Shown in pieces: positions 1-8,568 of a stretch of 64,000 nucleotides of DNA (within the stretch, counting starts at the first letter, position 1; every line of letters starts with the position of its first letter). The position numbers were made by a program, and so were the translations under genes. The stretch covers positions 56,603-120,602 of the forward strand of contig NZ_VBTZ01000009.1 of NCBI RefSeq assembly GCF_005771425.1. Reading direction: 5' to 3'. Source of the stretch: Methylocystis sp. B8. Its GTDB lineage: Bacteria > Pseudomonadota > Alphaproteobacteria > Rhizobiales > Beijerinckiaceae. Under the pieces are notes generated by a model. That model saw only the letters and a list, made by a program, of their open reading frames with translations. It had not been told where the DNA came from and did no database searches.

Positions 1-96
1 CAGAAAATCCGGCGCGCCCTTGGTTAACGCCCGACTGAGCCGCCTGCGCAGCAGTGCGCGATCAAAAATTTTTGGCGGTCCCACCGTCTCGCTCAT
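1..96 (-). CDS. SAM-dependent methyltransferase (N-terminal fragment)
   Basis: Partial gene read leftward from an ATG at 94-96 and leaving the window at base 1, so only the first 32 residues are present. They run MSETVGPPKIFDRALLRRR and continue with SRALTKGAPDFL. This resembles the N-terminus of the alphaproteobacterial BioC/NDUFAF5-like methyltransferases, which typically begin with an FDRALLRRRL-type segment followed by a hydrophobic stretch. No SAM-binding motif is inside the window, so the assignment rests only on this recalled N-terminal pattern. It is divergent from the L,D-transpeptidase, with about 240 bases between them in which no gene was seen. Confidence 0.5.
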   Translation of the reverse strand, partial: MSETVGPPKIFDRALLRRRLSRALTKGAPDFL

Positions 97-334
97 TCCT
101 TACGACCACGCCTGCGCCAGATAGCTAAAGCAAGTGCGCAACGCGCATGAATTTCGACGAAAGGATGGCGCAATCACGACGCGATGATCTGAAGCGAGAG
201 GTCGTAAGGTTAGAAATTCACGAAGTATCTTAACGTTAAACCCTAACCTGAAAATGCGAAAGATTTCGACAGGATCATGGCGAAAGTTAGACTGCGCGCG
301 TTCGAGTCGCTGCCGAGGCTTCAGTAAGTAGGGT

Positions 335-910
335 GTGAGCGTCATGCGTAACCTGTTTGCTCTTTCGCGTCGATCCCGCAGCGCAAAGCCGGCGGGGGTG
401 TTCAAATTACTCATACTTGCGGCGGTCGGCGGAATGGCGCTGACCGCGCTTCCACAGAATGCGACGGCGCGCAACATCGTCGCCTTTTCGCCAAGCGTCG
501 CCCCCGGGACCATCGTCATCAGCGCCGGTCGGCGTCGGCTCTTCTATGTCGTCGATACCGGCGTGGCCATCAGCTATCCCGTGGCGGTCCCGAAGCGCGG
601 CAAAGAATGGTCGGGCGAGACGTCCATCGAGGGAAAATATGTGAATCCGGACTGGGTTCCGCCAGCGGTGGTGAAGGCCGACCATCCTGAATTGCCGAAC
701 TTCATTCCTGGCGGATCTCCGCGCAACCCGATGGGAGTGCGCGCGCTGACCCTTAGTCATGGCGAAGTGGCGATTCACGGCACGACGGCCAAGATGCGCG
801 CATCGATCGGCACCGCCGCCTCCTACGGCTGCATCCGAATGTTGAACGAGGATGTCTCCGACCTTTACAATCGCGTGAGCGTCGGGTCTCCGGTGATGAT
901 GACACGCTAG
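335..910 (+). CDS. L,D-transpeptidase (YkuD family), exported
   Basis: 191 residues. L,D-transpeptidases form 3-3 cross-links in peptidoglycan or attach proteins to it, acting in the periplasm. Residues about 20-46 form a basic then hydrophobic signal-like segment. The C-terminal half carries the YkuD catalytic signature: His148 in an IHGT motif and Cys166 in SYGCIRM, the family's His...S-x-GC-x-R arrangement. A single catalytic domain with no LysM or other binding module is typical of the many short alphaproteobacterial paralogues. The GTG at 335 gives MSVMRN; an ATG nine bases further in (344) is an equally possible start because neither has a clear ribosome binding site. A hairpin terminator follows directly, so it is probably monocistronic. 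Confidence 0.88.
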   Translation: MSVMRNLFALSRRSRSAKPAGVFKLLILAAVGGMALTALPQNATARNIVAFSPSVAPGTIVISAGRRRLFYVVDTGVAISYPVAVPKRGKEWSGETSIEGKYVNPDWVPPAVVKADHPELPNFIPGGSPRNPMGVRALTLSHGEVAIHGTTAKMRASIGTAASYGCIRMLNEDVSDLYNRVSVGSPVMMTR

Positions 911-934
911 GAGAAGCGGGCTCAAAAAACGCAA

Positions 935-966
935 GCCTCGTCCGCGGCTGAGCGGGCGAGGTTTTT
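935..966 (+). terminator. Rho-independent terminator after the L,D-transpeptidase gene
   Basis: GC-rich inverted repeat (CCTCGTCCGC pairing with GCGGGCGAGG around a short GGCTGA loop) followed by a run of five T, starting 25 bases after the stop codon. Confidence 0.8.
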
Positions 967-1268
967 CTTTGCGCGCGACGTATCGGCGACTCGTCGTTTT
1001 ATCCAAAGCTATTTTTTTGAAGCGAGTCCCTGTGGAAGAGTCCGCTGCGCCGTGGACGTCGACGTGCGAATCCCGCAAGTCTGCGCCAACAAGGTCAGAG
1101 CGTCGCTTTTTTCGCGTCATTATTCTTGTGTGGAGTATAGTGACTGCAAGAGGTGATTCGACTTCGAATCAATCGCTTGAAAAGGAGGCGCCTCAAGCAA
1201 AGCTCCACGACGCATCGTCGCCTGTCTTACTCGCCGCGTCATGCTGACATTTAAAAAAAGGTTGGCAC
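967..1268 (+). other. Intergenic stretch with no recognised gene
   Basis: About 300 bases between the terminator and the YbjN gene. An open frame at 969-1247 has no ribosome binding site, no family resemblance and low-complexity composition, so it was not called. The last bases hold the AAGG ribosome binding site of the next gene. Confidence 0.4.
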
Positions 1269-1772
1269 ATGCTGATCGCAACAGAAAATGAAACGGAACG
1301 CGCTGAACATCCGGTGGATGTCGTGGAGCAACTGGCGGCCACCAACGACTGGTCTTTCGATCGGGATGACGAAGACGAGATTTCTATTTCCGTCGCTGGA
1401 GCTTGGACGGAGTATCACGTCGCCTTCACGTGGCTTCCGCATCTTGAAACGCTGCATGTGAGTTGCGCCTTCGACCTCAAGGCGCCGGAGCGCAGGCGCG
1501 GCGAACTGATGTCGCTCGTTAACGCGATCAACGAGCAAATGTGGATCGGGCATTTCGACTTTTGGCCGAAGGAAGGCGTGGCGATGCACCGCCATGGGTT
1601 GATCTTAACGGGCGGGGCGCAGCCGTCGGCGACGCAATGCGCCGCCTTGCTCGACAATGCGCTGCAGGCTTGCGAGCGGCATTATCAGGCCTTCCAATTC
1701 GTTCTATGGGCTGGAAAGAACGCCAAGGAGGCGCTCGCCAGCGCAAATTTCGAAACGAAAGGCGAGGCGTGA
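1269..1772 (+). CDS. YbjN domain-containing protein
   Basis: 167 residues, cytoplasmic, no signal peptide. The sequence fits the YbjN family (type III secretion chaperone-like fold): an acidic N-terminus with a short helix (about 18-30), central strands with a DEISISVAG segment, and a conserved WIGHFDFW stretch near residue 95. YbjN proteins are linked to stress and motility regulation in enterobacteria, but their molecular role is unsettled. Its TGA overlaps the GTG start of proC by four bases, so the two are probably translationally coupled; this pairing is common in Rhizobiales. Start ATG with AAGG seven bases upstream. Confidence 0.8.
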   Translation: MLIATENETERAEHPVDVVEQLAATNDWSFDRDDEDEISISVAGAWTEYHVAFTWLPHLETLHVSCAFDLKAPERRRGELMSLVNAINEQMWIGHFDFWPKEGVAMHRHGLILTGGAQPSATQCAALLDNALQACERHYQAFQFVLWAGKNAKEALASANFETKGEA

Positions 1773-2587
1773 CCGACGAGGCCGGGCTGCGGGGAAAGTC
1801 CGTCGCCCTGATCGGCGCCGGGAACATGGGCTTGGCGTTGCTGGAAGGCTGGGCCGCGCAGGGCCTGTTGGGTTCCGTTTCAATCGTCGAGCCGCAGCCG
1901 TCGGAGCGGCTGCAGAAATTATGCGCGGAACATGGCTATACGCTGAATGGCGCCGCCGAACTATACGACGCTGTGGTTCTCGCTGTGAAACCGCAAGCGC
2001 TCGAGTCGGGGGCCGCAGCGGCAAAGCGCTTCGTTGCGGCTGAAACCGTTGTCGTGTCGATCCTTGCCGGCAAGCGCCTTGCGGACGTCGCCGCGCATTT
2101 GCCGACCCAAGCCATCGTGCGCGCCATGCCTAATACGCCGGCCGCAATCGGCCGAGGCATCACTGGGGCTTGTTCGAGTGCGGCGACAAGCGTCGCTCAG
2201 CGCGCGGTCGCCGACGCGCTGCTTCGCGCCGTTGGCGAGGTCGAATGGGTCGATGACGAAGCGCTAATCGATGCGGTGACAGCGGTTTCCGGTTCGGGTC
2301 CGGCCTATGTCTTCTACTTTACGGAATGTCTTGCCGCAGCCGGGGTCGAAGCCGGGCTGCCCGCCGAGCTCGCGGCGCGCCTTGCGCGCGCAACCGTCGA
2401 AGGCGCCGGCGAACTTATGCGCCAACAGGCTGAAACGAGTCCTGACGAATTGCGTCGTCGAGTGACGTCTCCGGGCGGCACGACGGCGGCGGCGCTGGAG
2501 ATCCTGGAGTCGCCGGATGGTCTCGCTCCCCTGATGCGCCGCGCCGTAGCTATAGCGAAACGCCGGGCAGGGGAACTTTCAGGTTGA
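1769..2587 (+). CDS. proC: Pyrroline-5-carboxylate reductase
   Basis: 272 residues. Reduces 1-pyrroline-5-carboxylate to L-proline with NAD(P)H, the last step of proline synthesis, in the cytosol. Visible features: an N-terminal Rossmann motif GAGNMG near residue 17, the KPQ segment near 67, the AMPNTPA motif near 115, and the C-terminal dimerisation signature with GSGPAYVF and the SPGGTTAA stretch. Length matches the family. The start is the GTG at 1769, which lies inside the stop codon of the upstream YbjN gene (GTGA overlap); a longer upstream frame from 1541 would overlap that gene extensively and is not credible. Confidence 0.95.
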   Translation: MTDEAGLRGKSVALIGAGNMGLALLEGWAAQGLLGSVSIVEPQPSERLQKLCAEHGYTLNGAAELYDAVVLAVKPQALESGAAAAKRFVAAETVVVSILAGKRLADVAAHLPTQAIVRAMPNTPAAIGRGITGACSSAATSVAQRAVADALLRAVGEVEWVDDEALIDAVTAVSGSGPAYVFYFTECLAAAGVEAGLPAELAARLARATVEGAGELMRQQAETSPDELRRRVTSPGGTTAAALEILESPDGLAPLMRRAVAIAKRRAGELSG

Positions 2588-2660
2588 ATGGCGCGTCTTG
2601 TCCCGCAGCCGCGCGACAATAGAATACTCGCTAAGAAATTCTCAGGAATTGGAGATGGAC

Positions 2661-3344
2661 ATGAATAGCGGCGGCAGCCCCCGCGACCGAGTGATCGACG
2701 CGACGCTCCGGCTCGCCACGCGGCGGGAATTCAGCGATGTGACGCTCACGGATGTCGCTCAAGAAGCCGGCATTTCGCTTGCCGATCTGCGGGAGCTTTT
2801 CCCCTCAAAGGGCGCGATCATCGGCGCGTTCTCTCGGCGCATCGACCGGGAGATTCTCGATGCGCTGCCAAAGGAGGCTTCGCACGAACCCGCGCGCGAA
2901 CGACTTTACGACGTCCTGCGGCATCGGCTCGATGCGCTCGAGCCTCACAGGGATGCGCTGGCGAGCGTAGCGCGCTGGGCCGCGCGCGACCCGCTCACCG
3001 CCGCGGCGCTCAACCGCGAAACCGTCAACTCAATGCGCTTTATGTTGGAGGCCGCAGACATCGATAGCGAGGGCCCGGTCGGCTCGCTCAAGCTGCAGGG
3101 GCTGGCGTTGGCCTGGAGCCGCGTGCTCGAAGATTGGTTCGCCGGCGACATCCACGACGCCTTGTCAACGCTCGATCGCGAGCTCACGCGCGGCGAACGT
3201 TACGTTGATCGCGCGGAGGATTTCGCAAGGCTGACGCGGCCCTTCTATTCCTTCGCACAAAGCCTGTTCGGCTGGCGGAATCGGCGGGGTCGCGACTACC
3301 GCGATTACGACGACGACGGCGGCCATCCGCATCCGCGGGCGTGA
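2661..3344 (+). CDS. TetR/AcrR-family transcriptional regulator
   Basis: About 227 residues. The N-terminal TetR helix-turn-helix is clear: a DRVIDATLRLA helix, then FSDVTLTDVAQEAGISLADLRELF as the DNA-binding region (about residues 12-55). The helical C-terminal domain has no recognisable ligand signature. The tail is unusual, ending in a charged RNRRGRDYRDYDDDGGHPH stretch. The ligand and regulon are unknown. The ATG at 2661 has GGAG six bases upstream; an ATG at 2655 is possible. It follows proC by about 70 bases and is convergent with the sensor-kinase gene, only seven bases from it. Confidence 0.85.
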   Translation: MNSGGSPRDRVIDATLRLATRREFSDVTLTDVAQEAGISLADLRELFPSKGAIIGAFSRRIDREILDALPKEASHEPARERLYDVLRHRLDALEPHRDALASVARWAARDPLTAAALNRETVNSMRFMLEAADIDSEGPVGSLKLQGLALAWSRVLEDWFAGDIHDALSTLDRELTRGERYVDRAEDFARLTRPFYSFAQSLFGWRNRRGRDYRDYDDDGGHPHPRA

Positions 3345-3351
3345 CCGATCG

Positions 3352-4722
3352 CTAGATCGGCAAGCTGACCTTCGCGCGCAAGCCGCCGAGCGGGCTCTTG
3401 TCCAGCGTAATGTCGCCGCCATGTAAGCGGGCGATGTCACGTGCGATGGCGAGGCCCAGACCGGAATTTGCCTCGTTCTGATTGCGCGACTCATCGAGTC
3501 GGTAGAAGGGCCGGAACGCGTCTTCGCGACGCTCGGGAGGGATGCCAGGTCCGTCGTCGTCGACGCTCACGGTCATCGTTTTGCCGTCGTTGGTCGCCGA
3601 AAGTTCGATCCGCTTCCCATAGCGCTGCGCATTGCTGACGAGATTTGCAATCAACCGCTTGATTGCCGCCGGCCGCGCGATGATTTTCGGATCGCCCTCG
3701 AGCTTGACGGCCGCCGCGATGCCCCGCTTCTCGGTAGCCGACTTCAATTCATCGAGGATGGCTTCGATGTCCGTGGGGGAGGAGGTCTCATCGCCATCGC
3801 CACGCGCGAAGGCAAGATAGGCCTCGACCATGCGCTCCATTTCCTCCACGTCCTTGCGCATTTCGACGGCTTCGTTCGAATCGCCCATCAGGGCGAGCGA
3901 AAGCTTGAATCGCGTAATGATCGTTCGCAGATCGTGCGAAACGCCATTGAGCATCGTCGTACGCTGCTCGATTGCGCGCTCAAATCGGCGCTTCATGTCG
4001 AGAAAGGCTGCGCCAGCCTGACGAACCTCGCGCGCCCCACGCGGGCTGAACGCGACGTTGCGGCCTTTGCCAAATTCTTCAGCTGCGCGGGCGAGACGAA
4101 GGATTGGCCTGATCTGATTACGCAGAAAAGAAGTGGCGATGGCGAGGATGATGACGGAGGCGATCGCCATCCACATGAAGAAAATATATGAGTTTGAGGC
4201 GTATGCGTGCGTGCGCGAGGCAAGCATTTTCAGCGTTTTGTCATCCAGCGCGACGCGAATCTCGATCAGATTGCGGGCAAGGCCGGTGTTGATCCAAAAA
4301 GGCTTCTTGACCCGCCGCGAAAGCTCTTTCGAAAGCGCCTTGTCGAGCAGCGAGAACAGTGAGGACTTGGGCGCTGGCGCGGGCAGGGCCCCCTTCGGCA
4401 GAACAGTAATCTCCATATTGAGATCGTCGGCCGCGATACGGCGCAGCTGCGTGTGTTCCTGATCGTCGGGAAATGTCTCATAAATATCAACGATTGCCGC
4501 CACTTGCCGCGCCATTCCCGCGGAGAGGCGGTAGGTCACGACTTCCCAATACCGCTCCATAAACACGTAGGCGACCGCGGACTGAAGAAGCACGACCGGG
4601 AGGATTACGATCAGCAACGCGCGCGCATAAAGTCCCCTTGGCATGCGATCGTGCAGCCAGTTGGCGAAGCGCCGCCAGAGATTGCGGGGCGCGGCGAGAA
4701 CTTCCGGTAAAACGACGGTCAT
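3352..4722 (-). CDS. Sensor histidine kinase, EnvZ-like
   Basis: 456 residues, inner membrane. Two transmembrane segments (about 33-55 and 178-200) flank a periplasmic loop, followed by a HAMP linker, a HisKA domain with the phospho-acceptor His263 in GVSHDLRT, and an HATPase domain with an N-box (NLVSNAQRYG), a DDDGPGIPP G1 box and a SGLGLAIA G2 box. This is the EnvZ architecture. It lies 18 bases after the OmpR-family regulator on the same strand, so the two are very likely cognate partners. The signal sensed cannot be read from the sequence. Confidence 0.92.
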   Translation of the reverse strand: MTVVLPEVLAAPRNLWRRFANWLHDRMPRGLYARALLIVILPVVLLQSAVAYVFMERYWEVVTYRLSAGMARQVAAIVDIYETFPDDQEHTQLRRIAADDLNMEITVLPKGALPAPAPKSSLFSLLDKALSKELSRRVKKPFWINTGLARNLIEIRVALDDKTLKMLASRTHAYASNSYIFFMWMAIASVIILAIATSFLRNQIRPILRLARAAEEFGKGRNVAFSPRGAREVRQAGAAFLDMKRRFERAIEQRTTMLNGVSHDLRTIITRFKLSLALMGDSNEAVEMRKDVEEMERMVEAYLAFARGDGDETSSPTDIEAILDELKSATEKRGIAAAVKLEGDPKIIARPAAIKRLIANLVSNAQRYGKRIELSATNDGKTMTVSVDDDGPGIPPERREDAFRPFYRLDESRNQNEANSGLGLAIARDIARLHGGDITLDKSPLGGLRAKVSLPI

Positions 4723-4740
4723 CCTGACGACCCTATCATT

Positions 4741-5478
4741 TCAGAGGTTGGCGCGCAGTGGCTCGACGAGCAGGCGGTAGCCCTGGCCGCGCACTGTCTG
4801 AAGATAGCGTGGCGCATTCGGATCGGTTTCGATTTTACGCCTGAGCCGGGCGATTTCGACATCGACGCTGCGCTCGCTCGCGTTTCGTTCAGGGTCACGT
4901 TGCGCCAAAATTTGGCGCGAAACGATGGCGCCGCCGCTCAGCATCCGCAACAAATCCCGCTCCCGCGTCGTCAGCCGAATCGGCGCGTCGCCGCGCAGCA
5001 ATTCGCCGCGTTCGGGATCAAAGACGAAGTCGCCAAAGCGCTTTGGCTCCTCTGGATTCGTGCGCCGCGCTCGCCGCAAGATGCTTGCGATGCGCAGCGA
5101 CAATTCCCGAGGGTCGAAGGGCTTGGCCAGATAATCGTCCACGCCGGCCTCGAGTCCTTCGACGCGATCCGCCGTCTCGGTAAGCGCCGTCAGCATTAGA
5201 ATGGGCGCGGAGCGCAGCGGCTCAGCGCTCTTGCGCAGCCGAGCGGCGAAAGCGGTGCCGCTTTCGCCCGGCATCATGACATCCAGCACGATAAGATCGA
5301 ATGCGATATCGCGCAGTCTGGCGCTCGCTTCCTTCGCGTCGGCCGCCGCGCTGACAAGATAGCCCTCGTTCATCAGAAAGCGCGACAGCAGCGTGCGAAT
5401 GCGCCGGTCATCGTCTACGACGAGAATATGCGCCGCTTTTGCGCTGGGCGCAGCGGCGCGCTGCGGAGAAACGGTCAC
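4741..5478 (-). CDS. OmpR-family response regulator (PetR-like)
   Basis: 245 residues. The receiver domain has the acidic VVDDD cluster near residue 18, the phospho-acceptor Asp in LDVMMPGESG and the switch Lys in DDYLAKPFDP. The C-terminal winged helix shows the RTVDVEIARLRRKIE-type recognition segment (here SVDVEIARLRRKIE) and the VRGQGYRL wing. The start is the GTG at 5476-5478, which overlaps the TGA of the MarR gene (GTGA), indicating coupled translation. A MarR gene directly followed by an OmpR regulator recalls petP-petR of Rhodobacter capsulatus, which controls the cytochrome bc1 operon. The name is inferred from gene order, so no symbol is assigned. Confidence 0.9.
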   Translation of the reverse strand: MTVSPQRAAAPSAKAAHILVVDDDRRIRTLLSRFLMNEGYLVSAAADAKEASARLRDIAFDLIVLDVMMPGESGTAFAARLRKSAEPLRSAPILMLTALTETADRVEGLEAGVDDYLAKPFDPRELSLRIASILRRARRTNPEEPKRFGDFVFDPERGELLRGDAPIRLTTRERDLLRMLSGGAIVSRQILAQRDPERNASERSVDVEIARLRRKIETDPNAPRYLQTVRGQGYRLLVEPLRANL

Positions 5479-6041
5479 GGCGCGGCGCCTGCCGCTTTCG
5501 CGCAAGCAAGATGCGCCCGGACGCGTTCGCGCTCGTCGGAATCGATCATTGCGAACAGGAATTCGGAGGCTGCGCCGCGCGCCGCCGGCGGCAACTCGTC
5601 CATGACTTTCAGGAAACGCGCCGTTTGCAGCGCCGCGAGGTCGCGCGCAAGCTTAGCGCCCTGCGGCGTCGGGTAGAGAAGGCGCTGCCGCCGGTCCAAG
5701 ACGCCTTCACGCGCCTCGACGAAGCCGGCCTCAAGAAGTTGCTTTAAGACGCGGTTGAGGCTCTGCTTGGTGATCCTCAATATCTCGAGCAAGGCGGCGA
5801 TCGCCAAGCCGGGCCGGCGGCTGACGAAATGAAGCACGCGGTGGTGCGCCCGTCCGAAGCCGTAGTTTTCAAGCAACCGATCGGCGTCTCCCACAAAATC
5901 GCGATAGGCGAAGAAAAATAGCTCAACGAGTTCGAGAGCGCCTTCGTCGCTCGTGGTCGTAGCCGCCGCTTCTGCGGCCGCTCTCCGCCAAGCGACGACC
6001 GCGGCCGGCTCTGCTATTTTTCTCGCTGAGAGATCGTTCAC
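5475..6041 (-). CDS. MarR-family transcriptional regulator (PetP-like)
   Basis: 188 residues. A central winged helix-turn-helix has a GRAHHRVLHFVSRRPGLAI helix and an ITKQSLNRVLKQLLEAGF recognition region, then the DRRQRLLYPTPQGAKL wing typical of MarR proteins. The N-terminal extension (about 50 residues, Ala-rich) and C-terminal helix would form the dimer interface. First gene of a three-gene operon with the response regulator and sensor kinase. It is transcribed away from the aminotransferase gene; the spacer contains a near-perfect palindrome that could be its own operator. Confidence 0.9.
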   Translation of the reverse strand: MNDLSARKIAEPAAVVAWRRAAAEAAATTTSDEGALELVELFFFAYRDFVGDADRLLENYGFGRAHHRVLHFVSRRPGLAIAALLEILRITKQSLNRVLKQLLEAGFVEAREGVLDRRQRLLYPTPQGAKLARDLAALQTARFLKVMDELPPAARGAASEFLFAMIDSDERERVRAHLACAKAAGAAP

Positions 6042-6071
6042 GCTCGTATTGCCTCACGTTTTCCGCGAGCT

Positions 6072-6098
6072 ATTTACGTCAACTATATTGACATAAAT
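6072..6098. promoter_or_regulatory. Palindromic operator candidate between divergent MarR and aminotransferase genes
   Basis: Two 11-base arms, ATTTACGTCAA and TTGACATAAAT, separated by five bases; they are reverse complements with one mismatch. The site lies 31 bases upstream of the MarR start and about 80 upstream of the aminotransferase start. Size, AT-rich character and position match MarR operators. The TTGAC arms could also serve as -35 elements, so binding would block both promoters. Function is inferred. Confidence 0.6.
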
Positions 6099-6175
6099 CT
6101 GGCTGCTGGCTAGTGCTGACGGCGCGTCGCAGCGGCTTGTTCGGCCTATCTGACCGCGTCTTCCCGGAGCTCGCC

Positions 6176-7066
6176 ATGTCGCTTCCGCCCTTCGATCAGC
6201 GCGACGGATTCATCTGGTATAATGGCGCGCTTGTGCTGTGGCGCGAAGCGAAGTTGCATGTTCTCTCGCATGGTCTGCATTACGCCTCTTGCGTATTCGA
6301 GGGCGAGCGCGCTTACGGTGGCGTGGTCTTCAAATCGCGCGAGCATTCCGAACGATTCCAGAACTCCGCCCGCATTCTCGATTTTGAGATTCCCTACAGC
6401 GTCGAAGAACTCGATGCAGCAAAGGATGAGACCGTAAAAGCCAATCACATGCTGAATTGCTACGTGCGCCCGGTCGCTTGGCGCGGCAGCGAGATGATGG
6501 CGGTCGCGGCGCAAAATTCGACGATCAACGTCGCGATCGCCGTTTGGGATTGGCCGAGCATGTTCGATGTCGAGACCAAGATGCGGGGCATCAAGCTCGA
6601 CATCGCAGAATATCGACGGCCAGATCCGGCCACGGCGCCCTCGCTGGCGAAGGCGGCGGGCCTTTATATGATCTGCACCATTTCGAAGCACCGCGCCGAG
6701 CGCCGCGGCTTTGCCGACGCGCTCATGTACGATTGGCTTGGCCGCGTCGCCGAATGCACCGGCGCGAACGTCTTCTTTGTCCAGGACGGCGCGTTGCATA
6801 CGCCGATTGCCGATTGCTTCCTTGATGGCATTACAAGGCGCACCGTGATCGACTTGGCGCGTAGGCGTGGGATTGAAGTCATCGAGCGACGGATCATGCC
6901 GGAGGAGATGGCTTCCTTCTCGGAGTGCTTCATCTGCGGCACGGGCGCCGAAGTGACGCCAGTTTCGGAGATTGGCGCGTATCGCTTCACGCCTGGAGCG
7001 CTTTCGCGCACCCTGATCGAGGACTACTCGCGCGAGGTGGAGAAGCACCTTTCGCCTGCGGCGTGA
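6176..7066 (+). CDS. Branched-chain amino acid aminotransferase-like, class IV PLP enzyme
   Basis: 296 residues. Fold-type IV aminotransferases of the BCAT group interconvert branched-chain amino acids and 2-oxo acids; D-amino acid aminotransferase and aminodeoxychorismate lyase share the fold. Seen here: the HGLHYASCVFEGERAY segment near the start, the AKAAGLYM region expected to hold the PLP lysine, the ECTGANVFFV loop and the FICGTGAEVTPV C-terminal signature. The short CVFEGERAY form belongs to the alphaproteobacterial BCAT-like subgroup. The ATG at 6176 has GGAG five bases upstream; an in-frame TTG/GTG extension upstream is less likely. Divergent from the MarR operon, sharing its regulatory region. 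Confidence 0.87.
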   Translation: MSLPPFDQRDGFIWYNGALVLWREAKLHVLSHGLHYASCVFEGERAYGGVVFKSREHSERFQNSARILDFEIPYSVEELDAAKDETVKANHMLNCYVRPVAWRGSEMMAVAAQNSTINVAIAVWDWPSMFDVETKMRGIKLDIAEYRRPDPATAPSLAKAAGLYMICTISKHRAERRGFADALMYDWLGRVAECTGANVFFVQDGALHTPIADCFLDGITRRTVIDLARRRGIEVIERRIMPEEMASFSECFICGTGAEVTPVSEIGAYRFTPGALSRTLIEDYSREVEKHLSPAA

Positions 7067-7098
7067 GCCTGCGCCAAGGGGCGCAGCGCCGGTTAAGG

Positions 7099-8568
7099 TC
7101 AGCCGCTCATTCGGGCCTTGATGGCGTGTTCCGCCAGGGTCTTGCCAAGCGACCAGACAGCGGAAGGGGCCTTGTGCGCGTCTGCGATGACGGCGTCAAA
7201 CGACTGCTCGATCCAGTCGCAATCCTCGTCGGAAATCGTCAGCGGCGGCAGCAGTTTGATCGTGTGATTGCCGTGTCCGGCCACTTGCGTCAGCACTTTG
7301 TGATCGCGAAACAGCGGGATCGAGATGAGCTGGCAGAACAAGCCTGAATTGACGGTCTCCAGCAGATTCCACGCGGCCTTGAGCTTGAGAGACTTCGGAG
7401 GCCCGAATTCGACGCCGATCATAAGGCCCTTGCCGCGCACATCGGCGACAAGCTCATAGCCGCCCGCCATTCTTTGGAATGACGCGAGAAGACGCTCGCC
7501 CCGCTTCGCGGCATTCTCGATCACCCGCTCATTTTCAAGCACGTCCAGCGTGGCGATGCCCGCCGCCATGGCGAGATCATTCTTGCTGAAGGTCGAGCCA
7601 TGCACGACCGCGCGGTCCATGCGGTCGAAGACCTTGTCGAAGATCCACTTGCGGGCCAGCACCGCGCCGACCGGCACATGACCGCCGGAAAGCGCCTTTG
7701 CGACGACGATCATATCGGGTTCGACGCCGGGGTAATGATCGATGGCGAAGAAGCGCCCCGTCCGGCCCAACCCGGTCTGGATCTCGTCGGCGACGAACAG
7801 GGTCCCGTATTTTCGGCAGAGCGCCTGCGCGCCGAGAAGATAGTCTTCTTGAGGAATGTTGACGCCTTTGCCCTGAATGGGCTCCACGAAGAAGGCGGCT
7901 ATGTCGCGCCCGGCCAATGCGCGCTCGAGAGCGTCGAGATCGTCGAATGCGACCTCATGGGCATTTGGCAAAAGAGGTCCAAAACCTCTCTTGAAAATAT
8001 CGTCGCCGTTCATCGACAGCGAGCCATAGGTCAACCCATGAAAGGAATGCGCACAATGCAAAATGCCGGGACGCCCCGTCGCCGCGCGCGCGAATTTGAT
8101 TGCAGCTTCTACAGACTCGGCGCCCGAATTGGCAAAAAACACTTTGTCCAGCCAAGGCGCGTAGGCGAGCAATTTTTCAGCGAGAACGCCAGCGAGGACT
8201 GAAACGTCAAGTTGCACGAGATTGGCGAGTTCGCCGTCGAGCACGCTCACGAGAGCGTCGCGCACCGCTGGATGATTGCGTCCGAGCGCGAAAACGCCCC
8301 AGCCGCTGAGGAGATCGAGATAACGATCGCCCTTCCGGTCCCAGAGATAGGGACCAACGCCTCGCGTGAAGCCTACGTCATAGCCAATCGTCTTGAGAAC
8401 GCGCACCCACATTTCGTTGAGGCGCTTCGCATGCAACGAAAAGCGCTCGCTTTCACGGGCGGCAGCCAGGGCGGCGAGGTCGTAGCGTGGATCGATGCAC
8501 GTAGAAGTACGGTCCGGAGCGTGAACAGTCATGGGCGCACTCGCTGGCGCAGTCGATGAAGTGGTCAT
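7099..8568 (-). CDS. hpnO: HpnO-like class III aminotransferase (aminobacteriohopanetriol synthesis)
   Basis: 489 residues, a PLP-dependent class III (acetylornithine-type) aminotransferase. Visible: GPYLWDRKGDRYLDLLSGWG, the FFANSGAESVEAA cofactor loop, HSFHGLTYGSLS, the FVADEIQTGLGRTG motif with the cofactor-binding Asp, and the catalytic Lys in VVAKALSGGHVPVGAV. The extended N-terminus (RESERFSLHAKRLNE) and the C-terminal HTIKLLPPLTISDEDC and SLGKTL segments match my memory of HpnO. HpnO is required for aminobacteriohopanetriol, a hopanoid made by methanotrophs. No other hopanoid genes are nearby. The ATG at 8568 has GGAG nine bases upstream. Assignment against other class III enzymes is moderately secure. 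Confidence 0.78.
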   Translation of the reverse strand: MTTSSTAPASAPMTVHAPDRTSTCIDPRYDLAALAAARESERFSLHAKRLNEMWVRVLKTIGYDVGFTRGVGPYLWDRKGDRYLDLLSGWGVFALGRNHPAVRDALVSVLDGELANLVQLDVSVLAGVLAEKLLAYAPWLDKVFFANSGAESVEAAIKFARAATGRPGILHCAHSFHGLTYGSLSMNGDDIFKRGFGPLLPNAHEVAFDDLDALERALAGRDIAAFFVEPIQGKGVNIPQEDYLLGAQALCRKYGTLFVADEIQTGLGRTGRFFAIDHYPGVEPDMIVVAKALSGGHVPVGAVLARKWIFDKVFDRMDRAVVHGSTFSKNDLAMAAGIATLDVLENERVIENAAKRGERLLASFQRMAGGYELVADVRGKGLMIGVEFGPPKSLKLKAAWNLLETVNSGLFCQLISIPLFRDHKVLTQVAGHGNHTIKLLPPLTISDEDCDWIEQSFDAVIADAHKAPSAVWSLGKTLAEHAIKARMSG

